Under the pieces are notes generated by a model that saw only the letters and a list, made by a program, of their open reading frames with translations, did not search any database and was not told where the DNA came from. The position numbers and the translations under genes were made by a program. Positions 1 to 10,100 of a stretch of DNA of 64,000 bases are shown one piece after another. Within the stretch, counting starts at the first letter, position 1. Each line of letters opens with the position of its first letter. This DNA comes from Fulvitalea axinellae (GTDB taxonomy: Bacteria; Bacteroidota; Bacteroidia; Cytophagales; Cyclobacteriaceae): positions 1,984,001 through 2,048,000 of the forward strand of contig NZ_AP025314.1 of NCBI RefSeq assembly GCF_036492835.1, given 5' to 3'.

Positions 1-283
1 GCTGAAGTGCTCTTCGCTAGAAGAAACGGGCATGAAGGAAATCTGGGACGTTATTATGGAATTCGAGGAGCATATGCGTTCCCGTGGCTTTTTGCAGAGC
101 AAGCGCTCCGACCAAAGCTTAAGATGGCTAAGGGAAAGCCTGAACAACCATTTGCTGGAACGTTTCTATGAGGACGAACAGATGCGTTATCTTTTGTCGG
201 ATGTCGAAAAAGCCGTTTCCAAAAACCAAGTCCCCGTTTCTGCGGGAGTGAGGCGCCTGATCGACGCTTTTGCGGGCCAATAG
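1..283 (+). CDS. meaB: MeaB/ArgK-type P-loop GTPase, C-terminal end (partial)
   Basis: The reading frame is open from base 2, so this is the 3' end (93 residues) of a gene that starts outside the window; the ATG at 32 is internal. The residues match the C-terminal dimerisation tail of the MeaB/ArgK family: a GMKEIWDVI stretch, then a helix with QSLRWLRESLNNHLLERF and a final VSAGVRRLIDAF helix, the usual place and length for the MeaB tail. MeaB is the G-protein chaperone that protects and reloads adenosylcobalamin-dependent methylmalonyl-CoA mutase in the cytoplasm. The GTPase domain is not in the window, so the assignment rests only on this tail. An intrinsic terminator follows directly. Confidence 0.72.
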   Translation, partial: LKCSSLEETGMKEIWDVIMEFEEHMRSRGFLQSKRSDQSLRWLRESLNNHLLERFYEDEQMRYLLSDVEKAVSKNQVPVSAGVRRLIDAFAGQ

Positions 284-296
284 GCCTGAAAAACGA

Positions 297-330
297 AAAT
301 GGGGACGATGATCACCGTCCCCATTTTTGT
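297..330. terminator. Bidirectional intrinsic terminator between meaB and the ABC-F gene
   Basis: Perfect stem AAAATGGGGACG / CGTCCCCATTTT with an 8-nt loop. It is flanked by A-rich sequence on the left and a T-run on the right, so it can serve the converging genes on both strands. Confidence 0.85.
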
Positions 331-360
331 TAATGTATAAGTCGTGAGGTTTTGTGCGGA

Positions 361-2304
361 TTAATCCGACATTTTTTCCTCCAGCTCCTCGATTTCCAAA
401 GCTAGATTTTCCCACTCTTCGTTAAGTTCCTCTAGCTCTTTTTCGGTTTGCTGTAATTTTCCGTTTTCTTCGGCCAGGCGTTCCAGGTTGGCGAATACTT
501 CCGGCAAAGCCAGCAGGTTCTCGATATCCCCCTTTAGAGTTTCGAGTTTTTCGATCTGCTCTTCCGTTTTCTCAAGGCTTTTCCTTTTGCGGCGAAGTTC
601 CTTGTTGATCTTGTCACGTTCCTGACGTAGTTTAAGGCGTTCTTCCTTGTCTACGCTAACCGCTTTTTCTTTCTTTTCGGATTTTTCCTCGCCGGCTTCC
701 TCAAGTTCTCTCCGCCGTTTCCAGTCTACGTATTCGGCGTAAGTTCCCGGGTATTCCTTAATCTGGTGATCTTCGATATACCAGATCTTGTTGGCCACGG
801 CACCGATAAAACGGCGGTCGTGAGAAACGGTGATGAAAGAACCTTGGTATTGGTTAAGGGCGTTGATCAGAATATCCACCGAACGGATGTCGAGGTGGTT
901 GGTAGGTTCGTCAAGCAACAGAAAGTTCGATTCCGTTAGCAATGTTTTCGCCAAAGCGACCCTTGATTTCTCCCCGCCCGACAGCACTTTGATTTTTTTG
1001 TAGATATCGTCGCCACGGAACAGGAAGCCGCCGAGGATATCGCGAAGCTCCTGCTCGGTTTTTCCGCTTCCTGCGGTTTTCAGCTCGTCGATAATCTCGT
1101 TTTCCGTATGCAAAGCCTCCAGCTGGTGCTGTGCGTAGAATCCCGGAATTACGTTATGTCCGAGCGAGCTTTCGCCGGCGTCGAGCGGTTCCGAACCGTC
1201 GATAATGCGCAACAGCGTGGATTTACCCTTTCCGTTCGCCCCGATAAGCGCGATTTTGTCGCCTTTCTCAATCTGCGCAGATGCGTTCTTGAGAACCTTG
1301 ATCGGCCCGAAGCTTTTGCTTACGTCTTTGATCGTACTTACAAAGCGTCCGGATTCGGTGCTGAAACCGAAGCTGAAATTAACGCTGGTCTTTTCCTCGT
1401 AAGCCTCCTCGATCATGTCCATCTTTTCGAGAGACTTTACACGAGACTGCACCTGCTTGGCTTTGGTGGCTTTTGAGCGGAAGCGCTCGATAAACCTTTC
1501 GGTCTGTTTAAGCTTGGCCTGTTGGTTTTCGAAAGCGTTTTGCTGAATTTCCAATCGTTCCGCTTTCTCTTTAAGGTAAAAAGAGTAATTGCCGGAATAT
1601 TGGACAAGCTTTCCGCCGTCTACTTCCACTATAGAAGTTGTGGTGTTGTTAAGAAACTCCTGGTCGTGAGAAACCACGATTACCGCCCCGTTATAGCTCT
1701 TAATATAATTCTCGACCCATTGGATGGAAGGTAAGTCGAGGTGGTTGGTGGGTTCGTCAAGCATAAGCAACGAAGGCTCGCTCAAAAGCAACTTGGCCAA
1801 CATGACTCGCATGCGCCAACCTCCCGAAAAAGTCTTGAGCGGACGCTGAAGCGCTTCGGTGGAAAAGCCGATGCCTTCCAAAACCTCTTCGGCTTTTGAC
1901 TGAAGACTGTAGCCTCCGAGAGCTTCGTAACGCTCCTGCAATAAGGTGAGGCGGTTGAGCTTCTTCTCGTCGTAGCCGAGCTCCATTTCGGCCAATGTCG
2001 TCTCAATTTCCTTTTGGATTTTATTGGCTTCCTCAAAAGCTTGCATCGCCACCACGAGAATGCTTTCGTCGCTTTGGTAAGACAGCAGGTCTTGGTTCAG
2101 AAATCCAATCGTACAGTCTTTGCCTCTGGATACGCTTCCGCCGTCGGGGCTGTATTCCCCTTCGATAATCCGTAGTAATGTGGACTTTCCGGCGCCATTC
2201 TTACCTACAAGGCCAATTCTGTCTTTTGGTTTTATGTGCAAAGAGGCTGCGTCATAAATTGCACGGCCCCCGATATAATACGAAAGGTTGTTGATCGAGA
2301 TCAT
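361..2304 (-). CDS. ABC-F family ATPase (Uup/EttA-like)
   Basis: 647-residue cytoplasmic protein with two ABC ATPase domains and no membrane segments, the hallmark of ABC-F proteins, which act on the ribosome (translation factors, ribosome rescue or antibiotic protection). Domain 1 has Walker A GKNGAGKS at residues 34-41, signature FSGGWRMR and Walker B LMLDEPTNHLD. An arginine/lysine-rich linker follows (ERFRSKATKAKQVQSR), as in the P-site tRNA interaction motif. Domain 2 has GANGKGKS, LSGGEKSR and LLLDEPTNHLD. The C-terminal 110 residues are a charged coiled coil, as in Uup-type members. It starts at an ATG and ends against a terminator shared with meaB. The exact subfamily cannot be settled by eye; general housekeeping is more likely than resistance. 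Confidence 0.9.
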   Translation of the reverse strand: MISINNLSYYIGGRAIYDAASLHIKPKDRIGLVGKNGAGKSTLLRIIEGEYSPDGGSVSRGKDCTIGFLNQDLLSYQSDESILVVAMQAFEEANKIQKEIETTLAEMELGYDEKKLNRLTLLQERYEALGGYSLQSKAEEVLEGIGFSTEALQRPLKTFSGGWRMRVMLAKLLLSEPSLLMLDEPTNHLDLPSIQWVENYIKSYNGAVIVVSHDQEFLNNTTTSIVEVDGGKLVQYSGNYSFYLKEKAERLEIQQNAFENQQAKLKQTERFIERFRSKATKAKQVQSRVKSLEKMDMIEEAYEEKTSVNFSFGFSTESGRFVSTIKDVSKSFGPIKVLKNASAQIEKGDKIALIGANGKGKSTLLRIIDGSEPLDAGESSLGHNVIPGFYAQHQLEALHTENEIIDELKTAGSGKTEQELRDILGGFLFRGDDIYKKIKVLSGGEKSRVALAKTLLTESNFLLLDEPTNHLDIRSVDILINALNQYQGSFITVSHDRRFIGAVANKIWYIEDHQIKEYPGTYAEYVDWKRRRELEEAGEEKSEKKEKAVSVDKEERLKLRQERDKINKELRRKRKSLEKTEEQIEKLETLKGDIENLLALPEVFANLERLAEENGKLQQTEKELEELNEEWENLALEIEELEEKMSD

Positions 2305-2468
2305 CAGTAATAATTTTCCATGGGAATGGTAGGGAAATTAGAAACGCAAATGTAGCAAAGATGGTCGGATTGTAAGGCGAAAAACCCCTGTTACTTTTTC
2401 AAAATGGGGCGAGATGTCTATATTGCGTAAAAATATCTAAGTGGATGGCAAACACAGGTGTGGTAGAA

Positions 2469-2496
2469 TTGTTGCTTAAACTGACGAGTATTTTTG
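2469..2496 (+). promoter_or_regulatory. Candidate Bacteroidota promoter for the CrtC-like gene
   Basis: TTG (2469-2471), 17 nt, then TATTTTTG (2489-2496) fits the Bacteroidota -33/-7 consensus (TTG...TAnnTTTG). Transcription would begin about 2501-2503, leaving a leader of about 22 nt before the ATG at 2525. Confidence 0.5.
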
Positions 2497-2524
2497 GATT
2501 GTTGCACTAAGGTAATTGGATTGT

Positions 2525-3604
2525 ATGAGAAACTCACGATATGCGGCTTTTAGTCCACTAAACACGGGGGTGTTGTGTTTTCCTTATTCTCATATGTTGA
2601 ATAAAGGAGAGATTTTCGCTTCGCTCACATTTCAGGAGTGGTACTCGTGGCACGGCTTGTTAAAAGAGGAATCGGGGAAAGAATGGGGGATTTATCTTAG
2701 CTATTACCAAGTGGTGAGAGAAGGTAAGGTAAGCTACCCTTATCGGATTAAGTTGGTGGATTTCGAGGAAGGCACTGTCCGTTCATACGAAGACGAAAGC
2801 CCGAACCTTAAGTCCGAGGTTAGTGTTGAGGATGCCCCACTGACGGTCACTTACGAGGAGCCGGGACGTTGGACTATCGCTTATGATAGTGACGCTGACG
2901 TTTGGCACGTATACTTCGTAAACTATGAAGATCAGTTGAGTCTGGAGGTGAGTTTCTCCGGAAATCACGACTACGTATCTGCCTCGCCTAGTTCTGTTAT
3001 CACGATGGGGGCTCCCAAAACGATGAATTACAATCCGTTGAATCTGACCGGGTTGGCCCATCGTTATTTTGACCCTAAGCGTGAAGTTTTGAAGGCCGCG
3101 GTAGATTTAGAAGCTAAGAAAAATAGATCAGTGGAAGAAAGCCCGACCGCTATGATTTTGGCGGGCAAGAACTCTTGGTTTGAGCACCAATGGGGGAATT
3201 TCAACCACAGAGGCTTTGGAAACGAGACTTACGACCGTTTCGGTATAAGTGTCGGTGATGCGTTTATGGAGTTGGACCTTTGGTACAATGAAAAGGGAGA
3301 CGCTTTGCCGGGCATGACTAGAATGGCCAAAGGCGAAAATGATGTGGTTTCTTATGGACAAGGTGCGGGTGTTTGCGCCGACGAGATATTGTCGTCTGTA
3401 GAAATCGGTGGTAAATCTTATCCGGTAGAGAGAAAAATATCTATTGATGGTACGGATTTCCTGATTCGCCCTAGAATCAAGGAGCAAATTGTAGACGTTG
3501 TCCGCAAAGGCATTGATTCTTGGGTCGGTTGGGCCGATGTTTACAAAGGGTCTTTTGACGGAGAACCTGTCGGTTCCGCTTTCTTGGAAATCTTTGGTAG
3601 ATAA
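2525..3604 (+). CDS. CrtC/AttH-like lipocalin-domain protein
   Basis: 359-residue protein resembling the CrtC/AttH superfamily of twin lipocalin-like beta-barrels (carotenoid 1,2-hydratase, AttH). What supports this is the tryptophan-rich N-terminal EWYSWHGLL segment, the mid-protein NSWFEHQWGNF motif that mirrors the conserved W-x-x-x-Q-W/D-G signature of the second barrel, and the alternating strand pattern to the C-terminus. There is no obvious signal peptide or lipobox. CrtC hydrates carotenoid end groups, but many AttH-like members have no known substrate, so the reaction is not assigned. No carotenoid genes lie nearby. The ATG at 2525 is chosen because a promoter-like TATTTTTG lies just upstream; an upstream in-frame TTG (2516) and the ATG at 2594 are alternatives. 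Monocistronic, ended by a terminator. Confidence 0.6.
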   Translation: MRNSRYAAFSPLNTGVLCFPYSHMLNKGEIFASLTFQEWYSWHGLLKEESGKEWGIYLSYYQVVREGKVSYPYRIKLVDFEEGTVRSYEDESPNLKSEVSVEDAPLTVTYEEPGRWTIAYDSDADVWHVYFVNYEDQLSLEVSFSGNHDYVSASPSSVITMGAPKTMNYNPLNLTGLAHRYFDPKREVLKAAVDLEAKKNRSVEESPTAMILAGKNSWFEHQWGNFNHRGFGNETYDRFGISVGDAFMELDLWYNEKGDALPGMTRMAKGENDVVSYGQGAGVCADEILSSVEIGGKSYPVERKISIDGTDFLIRPRIKEQIVDVVRKGIDSWVGWADVYKGSFDGEPVGSAFLEIFGR

Positions 3605-3644
3605 GCTTATTCGGAAGAAATTCTGATTTATTGAAAATATTTGA

Positions 3645-3670
3645 GACCGTTCGAAAGGGCGGTCTTTTTT
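3645..3670 (+). terminator. Intrinsic terminator after the CrtC-like gene
   Basis: Stem GACCG / CGGTC with an A-rich loop region, followed by a run of six T. Confidence 0.8.
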
Positions 3671-3755
3671 GTGTGTTCTGATAAGCGTCGTCTTCTTTTG
3701 TTGTTATTTGTTTTCAGTTAAGGCGATGTTATCGAGTTTTATCCATTCTGTTTTT

Positions 3756-4733
3756 ATGCCGATTTTATCATCTCAATACCCTGGTCCTCCATTCTATCTG
3801 TTTAATGGCGACTTAGAAACGATAATCCCGGGAGGTTTTAGGAAAGTTCGGGGGATTGCGCCGGAAAGGGAAAGAATAGTGACTCGGGATGGGGATTTTT
3901 TATTGTTGGATTGGGTTCGTGCCGAATCGCCATCTGGAAAGTTGGTCATTGTTACCCATGGACTGGAAGGGCATTCCAGAAGACCTTACGTCACTGGTGT
4001 ATTGAAAAAGTTTGTTGGAAAGGGGTATGATGCGTTGTCTTGGAATTTCAGGGGAGCGGGTGGTGAAATTAATAAATCGTTGAAGATGTATCACCACGGT
4101 TTCTCTGAGGACCTTGAGCGGGTTGTTGACCACGCTTTGTCTTCGGGAAGGTATCATTTGGTTGTCTTTGTCGGTTTTAGTTTGGGCGGTAATATGACGT
4201 TGAACTATCTGGCCAAAGAGGGGCTGGAGAGAAAGGAAATAAAGGGCGGAGTCGCTGTTTCCGTCCCATGTGACTTGACGGAATGCGTGGAAGTGATGTC
4301 TAGGCCAAAAGCCAGTTTTTATCATAATCGTTTTCTTAGGAAGTTGAAAGCGAAACTCAGGGATAGGGTAGGGCTGTTTCCTGAGAACTTGAAAAGGGAA
4401 GAAATCGACGGCTTGCGAGACTTCTACGAGTTCGATAACTACTATACGGCTCCGGTTTTCGGTTTTAAAGACGCTTTTGATTATTACGCTAGCGTAAGCA
4501 CTTTGGAAAAACTGCCTAAGATTGAGGTGCCTGTGTTGGTGTTGAACGCTAAAAATGATCCTTTTTTAGGAGCGAACAGTTTTCCTTATGATATTGCCGA
4601 GGCAAACGACCATGTTTTTTTAGAGACTCCCGAGCGGGGCGGACATTGCGGTTTTTTGATGAAAGGGAAGTCTGAGACATGGGCCGAAATTAGAGCATTT
4701 GATTTTTTGGAACCTTTAGCAAGAAAGGAATAG
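3756..4733 (+). CDS. YheT-like alpha/beta hydrolase
   Basis: 325-residue alpha/beta-hydrolase of the YheT/COG0429 type. It begins MPILSSQYPGPPFYLFNGDLETI, the family's typical opening, then shows the oxyanion-loop THGLEGHSRR, the NFRGAGGE segment and the nucleophile elbow GFSLGGN (Ser of G-x-S-x-G). An aspartate lies in VLNAKNDPFLG and a histidine in ERGGHCGFL, completing a Ser-Asp-His triad. Family members are probable esterases or lipases with poorly known substrates. Start: ATG 3756 matches the family's N-terminus; the in-frame ATG 3726 would add ten hydrophobic residues. Two bases separate its stop from the next gene, so the two are co-transcribed. Confidence 0.88.
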   Translation: MPILSSQYPGPPFYLFNGDLETIIPGGFRKVRGIAPERERIVTRDGDFLLLDWVRAESPSGKLVIVTHGLEGHSRRPYVTGVLKKFVGKGYDALSWNFRGAGGEINKSLKMYHHGFSEDLERVVDHALSSGRYHLVVFVGFSLGGNMTLNYLAKEGLERKEIKGGVAVSVPCDLTECVEVMSRPKASFYHNRFLRKLKAKLRDRVGLFPENLKREEIDGLRDFYEFDNYYTAPVFGFKDAFDYYASVSTLEKLPKIEVPVLVLNAKNDPFLGANSFPYDIAEANDHVFLETPERGGHCGFLMKGKSETWAEIRAFDFLEPLARKE

Positions 4734-4735
4734 TT

Positions 4736-6034
4736 ATGAGAAGAGCGTTGTGTTTGATTTTTACCTTAATGGTTTTCTTCCTTGTGGGGGAAAACGGATG
4801 GGCACAAAAGAATTACGCCAGAAGGTTAGTTAACGAGCTTTGCTCTCCGGAATATCACGGAAGAGGCTATGTGAAAAAAGGGGATTTTAAAGCGGCGCAA
4901 TTTATCGCATCCCAATTTGATTCTTTGGGCTTGGAACCTGTTGTTGGCGAATCATATTTTCAAGAATTCGAAATACCCGTTAATACTTTTCCCGACACGC
5001 TTGGCCTTTCGTTAAATGGATTGGTCTTAAGGCCGGGGCATCACTTTTTGGTAGAGCCGTGGTCAGGTTCAGGAAAGGGTTCGTTCGAGGCTGTTGCTAT
5101 ACAAAAATCTGATTTTGTGAACGAAGCGAGCTTTATGGCAAGACTAAGGCAAGCCAAAGGTAAGTTTCTGGTCTATTCCGAACAGGATATGGATTCGTTG
5201 GAGCAAAGCTACCGAGACAAGTTGAAGAAAGGGTTGAAAGATTTGGGAATGAGTTCTAACCCTTTTGTTGCCGGTGTTTTAAAAATAACGACTAAAAAGC
5301 TTACATGGGGAGGTTCCGGAGTAGCGTCGTCTATTCCTTATTTTACTGTAAAATCGGACAGAAAACCTACGGAGGTGAAGAAGGTTAGCGTTGCGGTCAG
5401 GAATAAGCATTTTGAGCATTATAAAACCAGAAATGTAATCGGTAGGGTGAAAGGGACTTCTGGTTTGGGGAAAACATTGTTGATCGGCGCTCATTATGAC
5501 CATCTGGGCAGAATGGGTAGTTCCGCCTATTTTCCAGGAGCGAACGATAACGCTAGCGGTACGGCGATGCTCTTGAGTTTAGCCAAATATTACGCTGAAA
5601 ATCCGCATGATTATGATGTGGTATTTGTAGCTTTCGGGGCGGAAGAACAGGGCCTGTACGGCTCAAGGCATTTCGTTGAAAATCCACCTGTGGATTTGGA
5701 GAAGATTTCTTTTATGTTGAATCTGGATATTAACGGAACGGGAGATGACGGTATCACGGTAGTGAATGGAGCCGTGCACGATCGGTTGTTTGGTAAATTA
5801 GAGTCAATCAATAAGGAAAAATCGTATTTACCGGAGGTGAAATCAAGAGGTGAAGCCTGTAACAGTGACCATTGTTTTTTTCATTTCAAGGGCGTGAAAT
5901 CTTTTTATGTATATACGCGAGGAGGAAGCAAGGCTTATCACGATGTTTTTGATACGGCCGATAATTTGAGTCTCAGTGGTTTTGACGGAACCTACGGGCT
6001 TCTAAGAGATTTTTTGAATAGTTTGACTCGGTAA
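4736..6034 (+). CDS. M28-family zinc aminopeptidase, secreted
   Basis: 432 residues with an N-terminal signal peptide (hydrophobic core, cleavage probably after GWAQ). The M28 di-zinc peptidase domain occupies the C-terminal half: AHYDHLG near residue 252 (His ligand), GANDNASG near 270 (bridging Asp), GAEEQGLYGS near 302 (catalytic Glu and Glu ligand), NLDINGTG near 330 (Asp ligand) and AYHDVFDT near 402 (His ligand). All metal ligands are present. The first 230 residues hold a helical segment and an apparent PA-like insertion. It probably trims peptides in the periplasm or outside the cell. Co-transcribed with the YheT-like hydrolase two bases upstream; converges on the TPR gene 11 bases downstream. 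Confidence 0.92.
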   Translation: MRRALCLIFTLMVFFLVGENGWAQKNYARRLVNELCSPEYHGRGYVKKGDFKAAQFIASQFDSLGLEPVVGESYFQEFEIPVNTFPDTLGLSLNGLVLRPGHHFLVEPWSGSGKGSFEAVAIQKSDFVNEASFMARLRQAKGKFLVYSEQDMDSLEQSYRDKLKKGLKDLGMSSNPFVAGVLKITTKKLTWGGSGVASSIPYFTVKSDRKPTEVKKVSVAVRNKHFEHYKTRNVIGRVKGTSGLGKTLLIGAHYDHLGRMGSSAYFPGANDNASGTAMLLSLAKYYAENPHDYDVVFVAFGAEEQGLYGSRHFVENPPVDLEKISFMLNLDINGTGDDGITVVNGAVHDRLFGKLESINKEKSYLPEVKSRGEACNSDHCFFHFKGVKSFYVYTRGGSKAYHDVFDTADNLSLSGFDGTYGLLRDFLNSLTR

Positions 6035-6045
6035 GGGAACACACG

Positions 6046-7128
6046 TTAGGGGTGCGTTTCGCAATCCTTTCGGAGAAGGAAGTCTGCGTGTTCTTTTTTG
6101 TAGCCGTTTTTGATGGCTTGGCGAAAATGAAGACGTGCTTTCTTCTTTGCGCCGGAATAATATAGGCTATAAGCCAGTAAATATTCAAGATTCGGATTTT
6201 CAGGGAAAGCTGACAAGCCTAAAGAGAAGGTTTGAGTCGCTTTCTTTTTCCTTTTGAGAAATAATTCCGCCCTGCCTAGACTAATGAAATCCTCCGCTGT
6301 AGGCGATTCCGATTGTATTAGCTGACTGAGAGCCTTTTCCGCTTTATGAAACTCGTTAGCTTTCAAATACGCTATTCCAAGCTTTCGGACTGTAAGATTA
6401 TCATGCGGTAACGAGTCTAATACGGATCTGTAAATATTGGCGGCCGAATTATACCTATTCATCATCATGTAGGTGTCGGCAAGCAACGTTCTGGTTTGGG
6501 TGTTATCGGCTCCTTTGTTTATCCCTTTTTCCAAATGGAAGGCGGCTTTTTCCGGTTTTTTACTTTTCAAATTCAGGTTTCCGAGAAGAACGTGTGGCCA
6601 AGGTGCTTCGGGCGTGATACTGATGCAGGTGTGAAGGTGATTTTCCGCTTTCGAGGGGATTTTAGCGAAAGCGTACATCAACCCCAAGTTGTAATGAGCT
6701 TGGTAGTTGGTGGAATCGATGGCCAAAGCGTCCTGAAAAAGCCTTTTGGCTATGCCCGAAGATTTGTTTTTCATGGCCAACAAACCGGCGTCCAGTTTAT
6801 ACTGAATACTTTTGGGAGATCCAGAAACTGCTTTTAGCGCAAGTTGTAGGGCGTTTTGATGATTGTTTTGACGATCATTAATTATCGCTAGTAAATGCCA
6901 CAGTTTCGCCTTTTGATGGATATCTAGATTGTTCGAATCAACGGCTTTTTCAGCTTTTTCTTTCGCTTCTGATTCTTGTCCGTTTTCAAAAAGGGAGAAA
7001 GGGAGAACATGGTCTGTGATTTGGGCAAGAACAGTGTTACAGATGAAAAAAAACAGAAAAAAGAATGCCGGCCAGAGAATTCTGTTTGCTGAGTTTTTAA
7101 CCTCTGTAAACTTCAATACGGCCGGCAT
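6046..7128 (-). CDS. Secreted TPR-repeat protein
   Basis: 360 residues with a signal peptide (core LWPAFFFLFFFICNTVLA, cleavage after LAQ) and then tetratricopeptide-type helix pairs almost to the end. Units such as YQAHYNLGLMYAFAKIPSKA, PWPHVLLGNLNLKSKKPEKA and LTVRKLGIAYLKANEFHKA show the W/Y-G-A-A spacing of TPRs; I count roughly seven to eight. It is probably a periplasmic scaffold. It lies 33 bases downstream of the 1475-residue T9SS cargo gene on the same strand, so the two may be co-transcribed, and a role in that protein's assembly is possible but unproven. There is no other recognisable domain. Confidence 0.75.
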   Translation of the reverse strand: MPAVLKFTEVKNSANRILWPAFFFLFFFICNTVLAQITDHVLPFSLFENGQESEAKEKAEKAVDSNNLDIHQKAKLWHLLAIINDRQNNHQNALQLALKAVSGSPKSIQYKLDAGLLAMKNKSSGIAKRLFQDALAIDSTNYQAHYNLGLMYAFAKIPSKAENHLHTCISITPEAPWPHVLLGNLNLKSKKPEKAAFHLEKGINKGADNTQTRTLLADTYMMMNRYNSAANIYRSVLDSLPHDNLTVRKLGIAYLKANEFHKAEKALSQLIQSESPTAEDFISLGRAELFLKRKKKATQTFSLGLSAFPENPNLEYLLAYSLYYSGAKKKARLHFRQAIKNGYKKEHADFLLRKDCETHP

Positions 7129-7161
7129 TCTTTTAGAATTTAAAGTTACTCATTTCGTCAG

Positions 7162-10100
7162 TTATCGGATAACCAATACCGATCCTCTGATTTCGATTGG
7201 CTCGATTTCCAGTTCTGCTTTCACATTGAATTTGATCAAGTAAGGATAAGAGCCCGCTGGGACAGGCGAACCGTTCTGGTAGGATCCGTCCCATCCTCCT
7301 TCGACAAACTTTGTGTCGCTGGAGCGGGTTTTGAATTCTTCATAATTTGTGCTGTGGAAAACCAATTCGCCCCAGCGGTTGAAGATGTACAGCTCGAAGG
7401 TATCGCCGTTTACGTTATGGTCATACCCGAAACGGAAGACGCTATTCTGTTCAGCTCCTGGGACGATAGCCTCCGGAAGTCGAACGGTAGCTACACAATC
7501 TTCAATATACCTGAACGAAGAGTTGCTTACGCATCCGAACTCGTTTGTAGTGAAGAGTTGGTAATGCCCGGTAAAGCTTGCGTCGGTGGCGTTCAGGATC
7601 GGGTCGGTGTAAGTGTTGCCTGTGGTAAGGTTTCTCCATTCCCATTTTTCGATTGTTCCTTCCTCGCCACTTCCGTCAATGATTTGGGCCTCATCGTTGA
7701 AACAAACTTTGATGACCGAACCGTCTTCGATTGGTGTCGGTGCTTTCGGGTTGACTACAAAATTGACAGTCGTATCGGTATGGCAGTCGACATTATCAAT
7801 CGATGTGACTGACAGGCTTACCTTATAAGTCCCCGGGTTTTCTGTTATTGGCGAGAATTTGTTTGGAGTGTCGTCGTCAGGGTTTTTGTTTTTGATGACA
7901 GTTCCATCCGGATCGTTTTGAGTCCAGTAATGGGGGAGTTCGGGCACAAGGAAACTTTCGATAACAACCAATTCATCTTGGCATTCTTCAGTTTCATTTA
8001 GCTCAAATTTCGGCTTTTGGTCAACTACAGAGAATTCAAACTCTCTTTCGCACCCGTTTCGCTCCATTGTTAATTTCCATTCTTCGAAATCTTTCTGTGG
8101 AGCGGGGATTTGTGTCGTATTCAGCCCGTCTCCTTCTTGAGTGGGGGATAATAGCCCATCCCAAGTGTATTTGATCTCGCTCAAGTAGCTCAGGCTAGGG
8201 TCCAAGGCAGTTACTTCAATAGATTCACCGCAAGTGAGATATGGATCGTTAATCTGCAGAAGCATTTTAGGGTCACGAATTTCGATCTCGGAAAGGTTGA
8301 TTTCTTCGTCTAAGTAATCATGAATCAAGTCGTCTCTTCCAGATAGTAGTGCGCTGGATTCGCAACGCCACATATGCACTTTAATAGTGTAAGGATCAAC
8401 CCTGTTAGCTGGTACAATATAGACAGCTTTCAATGTGTCTGTTTCGCCCCAAGTGCCGGGAAGTCTTGTGTGGGAAGTGATTTCGATTCTTCCATTTTGG
8501 GAGTCATTGACAATAACCCCGACAAGATTATCAGTATAGTCAATTATTGGGTCAAGGTCCCAGGCGTATTGGTCGATTTTCGTCCGTCCAGTGGCGATAA
8601 AGGAAAGCGTGTCACCTGAGCATCCATCATCCGCTTTTAATTCGGGTGTGTTTTCACTTCCGGTGCCTCCTTGGTCGCTGTAGGAGGGGAGTCCCAGTCC
8701 AGAAGTTTTCCCGCCTAATTCCAATGCGTTGGCGTTATAGCCGGAAGGGTTGTTTTGGCTACTGTTTCTTAATACTTCGCCTAATGATGAACGGCCGTCT
8801 ACAGCAACGTATAGTGTGCCGTTGGGCGCTTCGGAAATTTGTCCCGCCGTTCCGGAAATACTGGTAATGCTTTTAATGTTGTTGGGGTTACGGAGCAATT
8901 CTTTATAATCTTCGTCCGGATTGTCCGGGTCCGTTTCATGGTTATAGAAAAACTCGATAAGCTGGGAATTAGCTCCCCCTTGTAGTGTGAGGTATATTTT
9001 GTTGTCATCAGCTTCAGCTCCGTACGGAACATACGTGTCATAGACTAAGCCAAGCGGAATGGAGACAGGTTCTTCAAGGACGTTGTTTGAATTTTTTAGA
9101 ATAGTAAGCGTGTTGTCTGATGTTGAGCCGGGTAAACCAGGATCGGAAGACGGATATGCGAGTTGGCTTCCGTTATCTCCACTGAGAAGAACCATTTCAC
9201 CGATGGCGTGAGAGGGTTCACCGGGGTTGTGATATGGTCCTGCTGCGCTAAGTAATGGTCCTTCAAGACCATTTGTGGTCACTTGGAATACAACGAATCT
9301 GTTTGTGCCGTATTCGTGCGTGTAGATTGTTCCGCCGTTGTTGTCTCCGGCTACGAGAATCCTCTCTGTTGCGCGTTCAAAAATCGTCTTGTCTTTGACT
9401 ATCAGCCTCGCTTCGAATCCGTTGCTTGACGGGCTGTCAATGGGCGCCAATAGGTTTAGTATTGAGTAACTAAACCTAAATTCGTTTTTGTCCCGGGCTT
9501 TTCGGGTTGTGAAGATGTAGAAAATACCTTCCTCCTGTGATGCCTTTACGATTTCTACTGATTGCGCTGACTCTCTGTCACCGCCAAGATCCGTGATCGC
9601 AATATGTTCGGTTTCAGGTATTGGGTTGCCGTCTTTGTCACGCTTGTGCAAAGCGAGAGGATTGATCCAAACCTGATCGCCGTCCGTGTAGAAGAGCAAA
9701 GTGCCTTCACTGTCAAAAGCTGTTTCTACGCCAGCGGGAGCGTCGTTCATTTTGCTGTTGTTCGGCGAGACGGGTTCAGGAGTGGGGGTGTTGAAATCAA
9801 TAGCGGCCTGATCTCCGAAATACCATTTTCCGACAGTCGAACTTGTTTCTTCCACAAGTTCACTTTCCGCATATACTGTTACGTTTGTCGGATCGCTTGA
9901 ACGGGAACAGCCTCCTCTGGTTGCCGTGACAACGTATTCCCCGGATCTCAATTCAGTGTCGGATGTTGGGTCAACTAAGCCAACATCAATATCGCCCGCT
10001 TGGTCGCCGGAACTCCAAACCCAAGCTATGTCACCAGTTTCCGCAAGAGGAGTATATCCGCCACCGGATCCACCACCGCCGGATCCACCTCCGGACCCGC

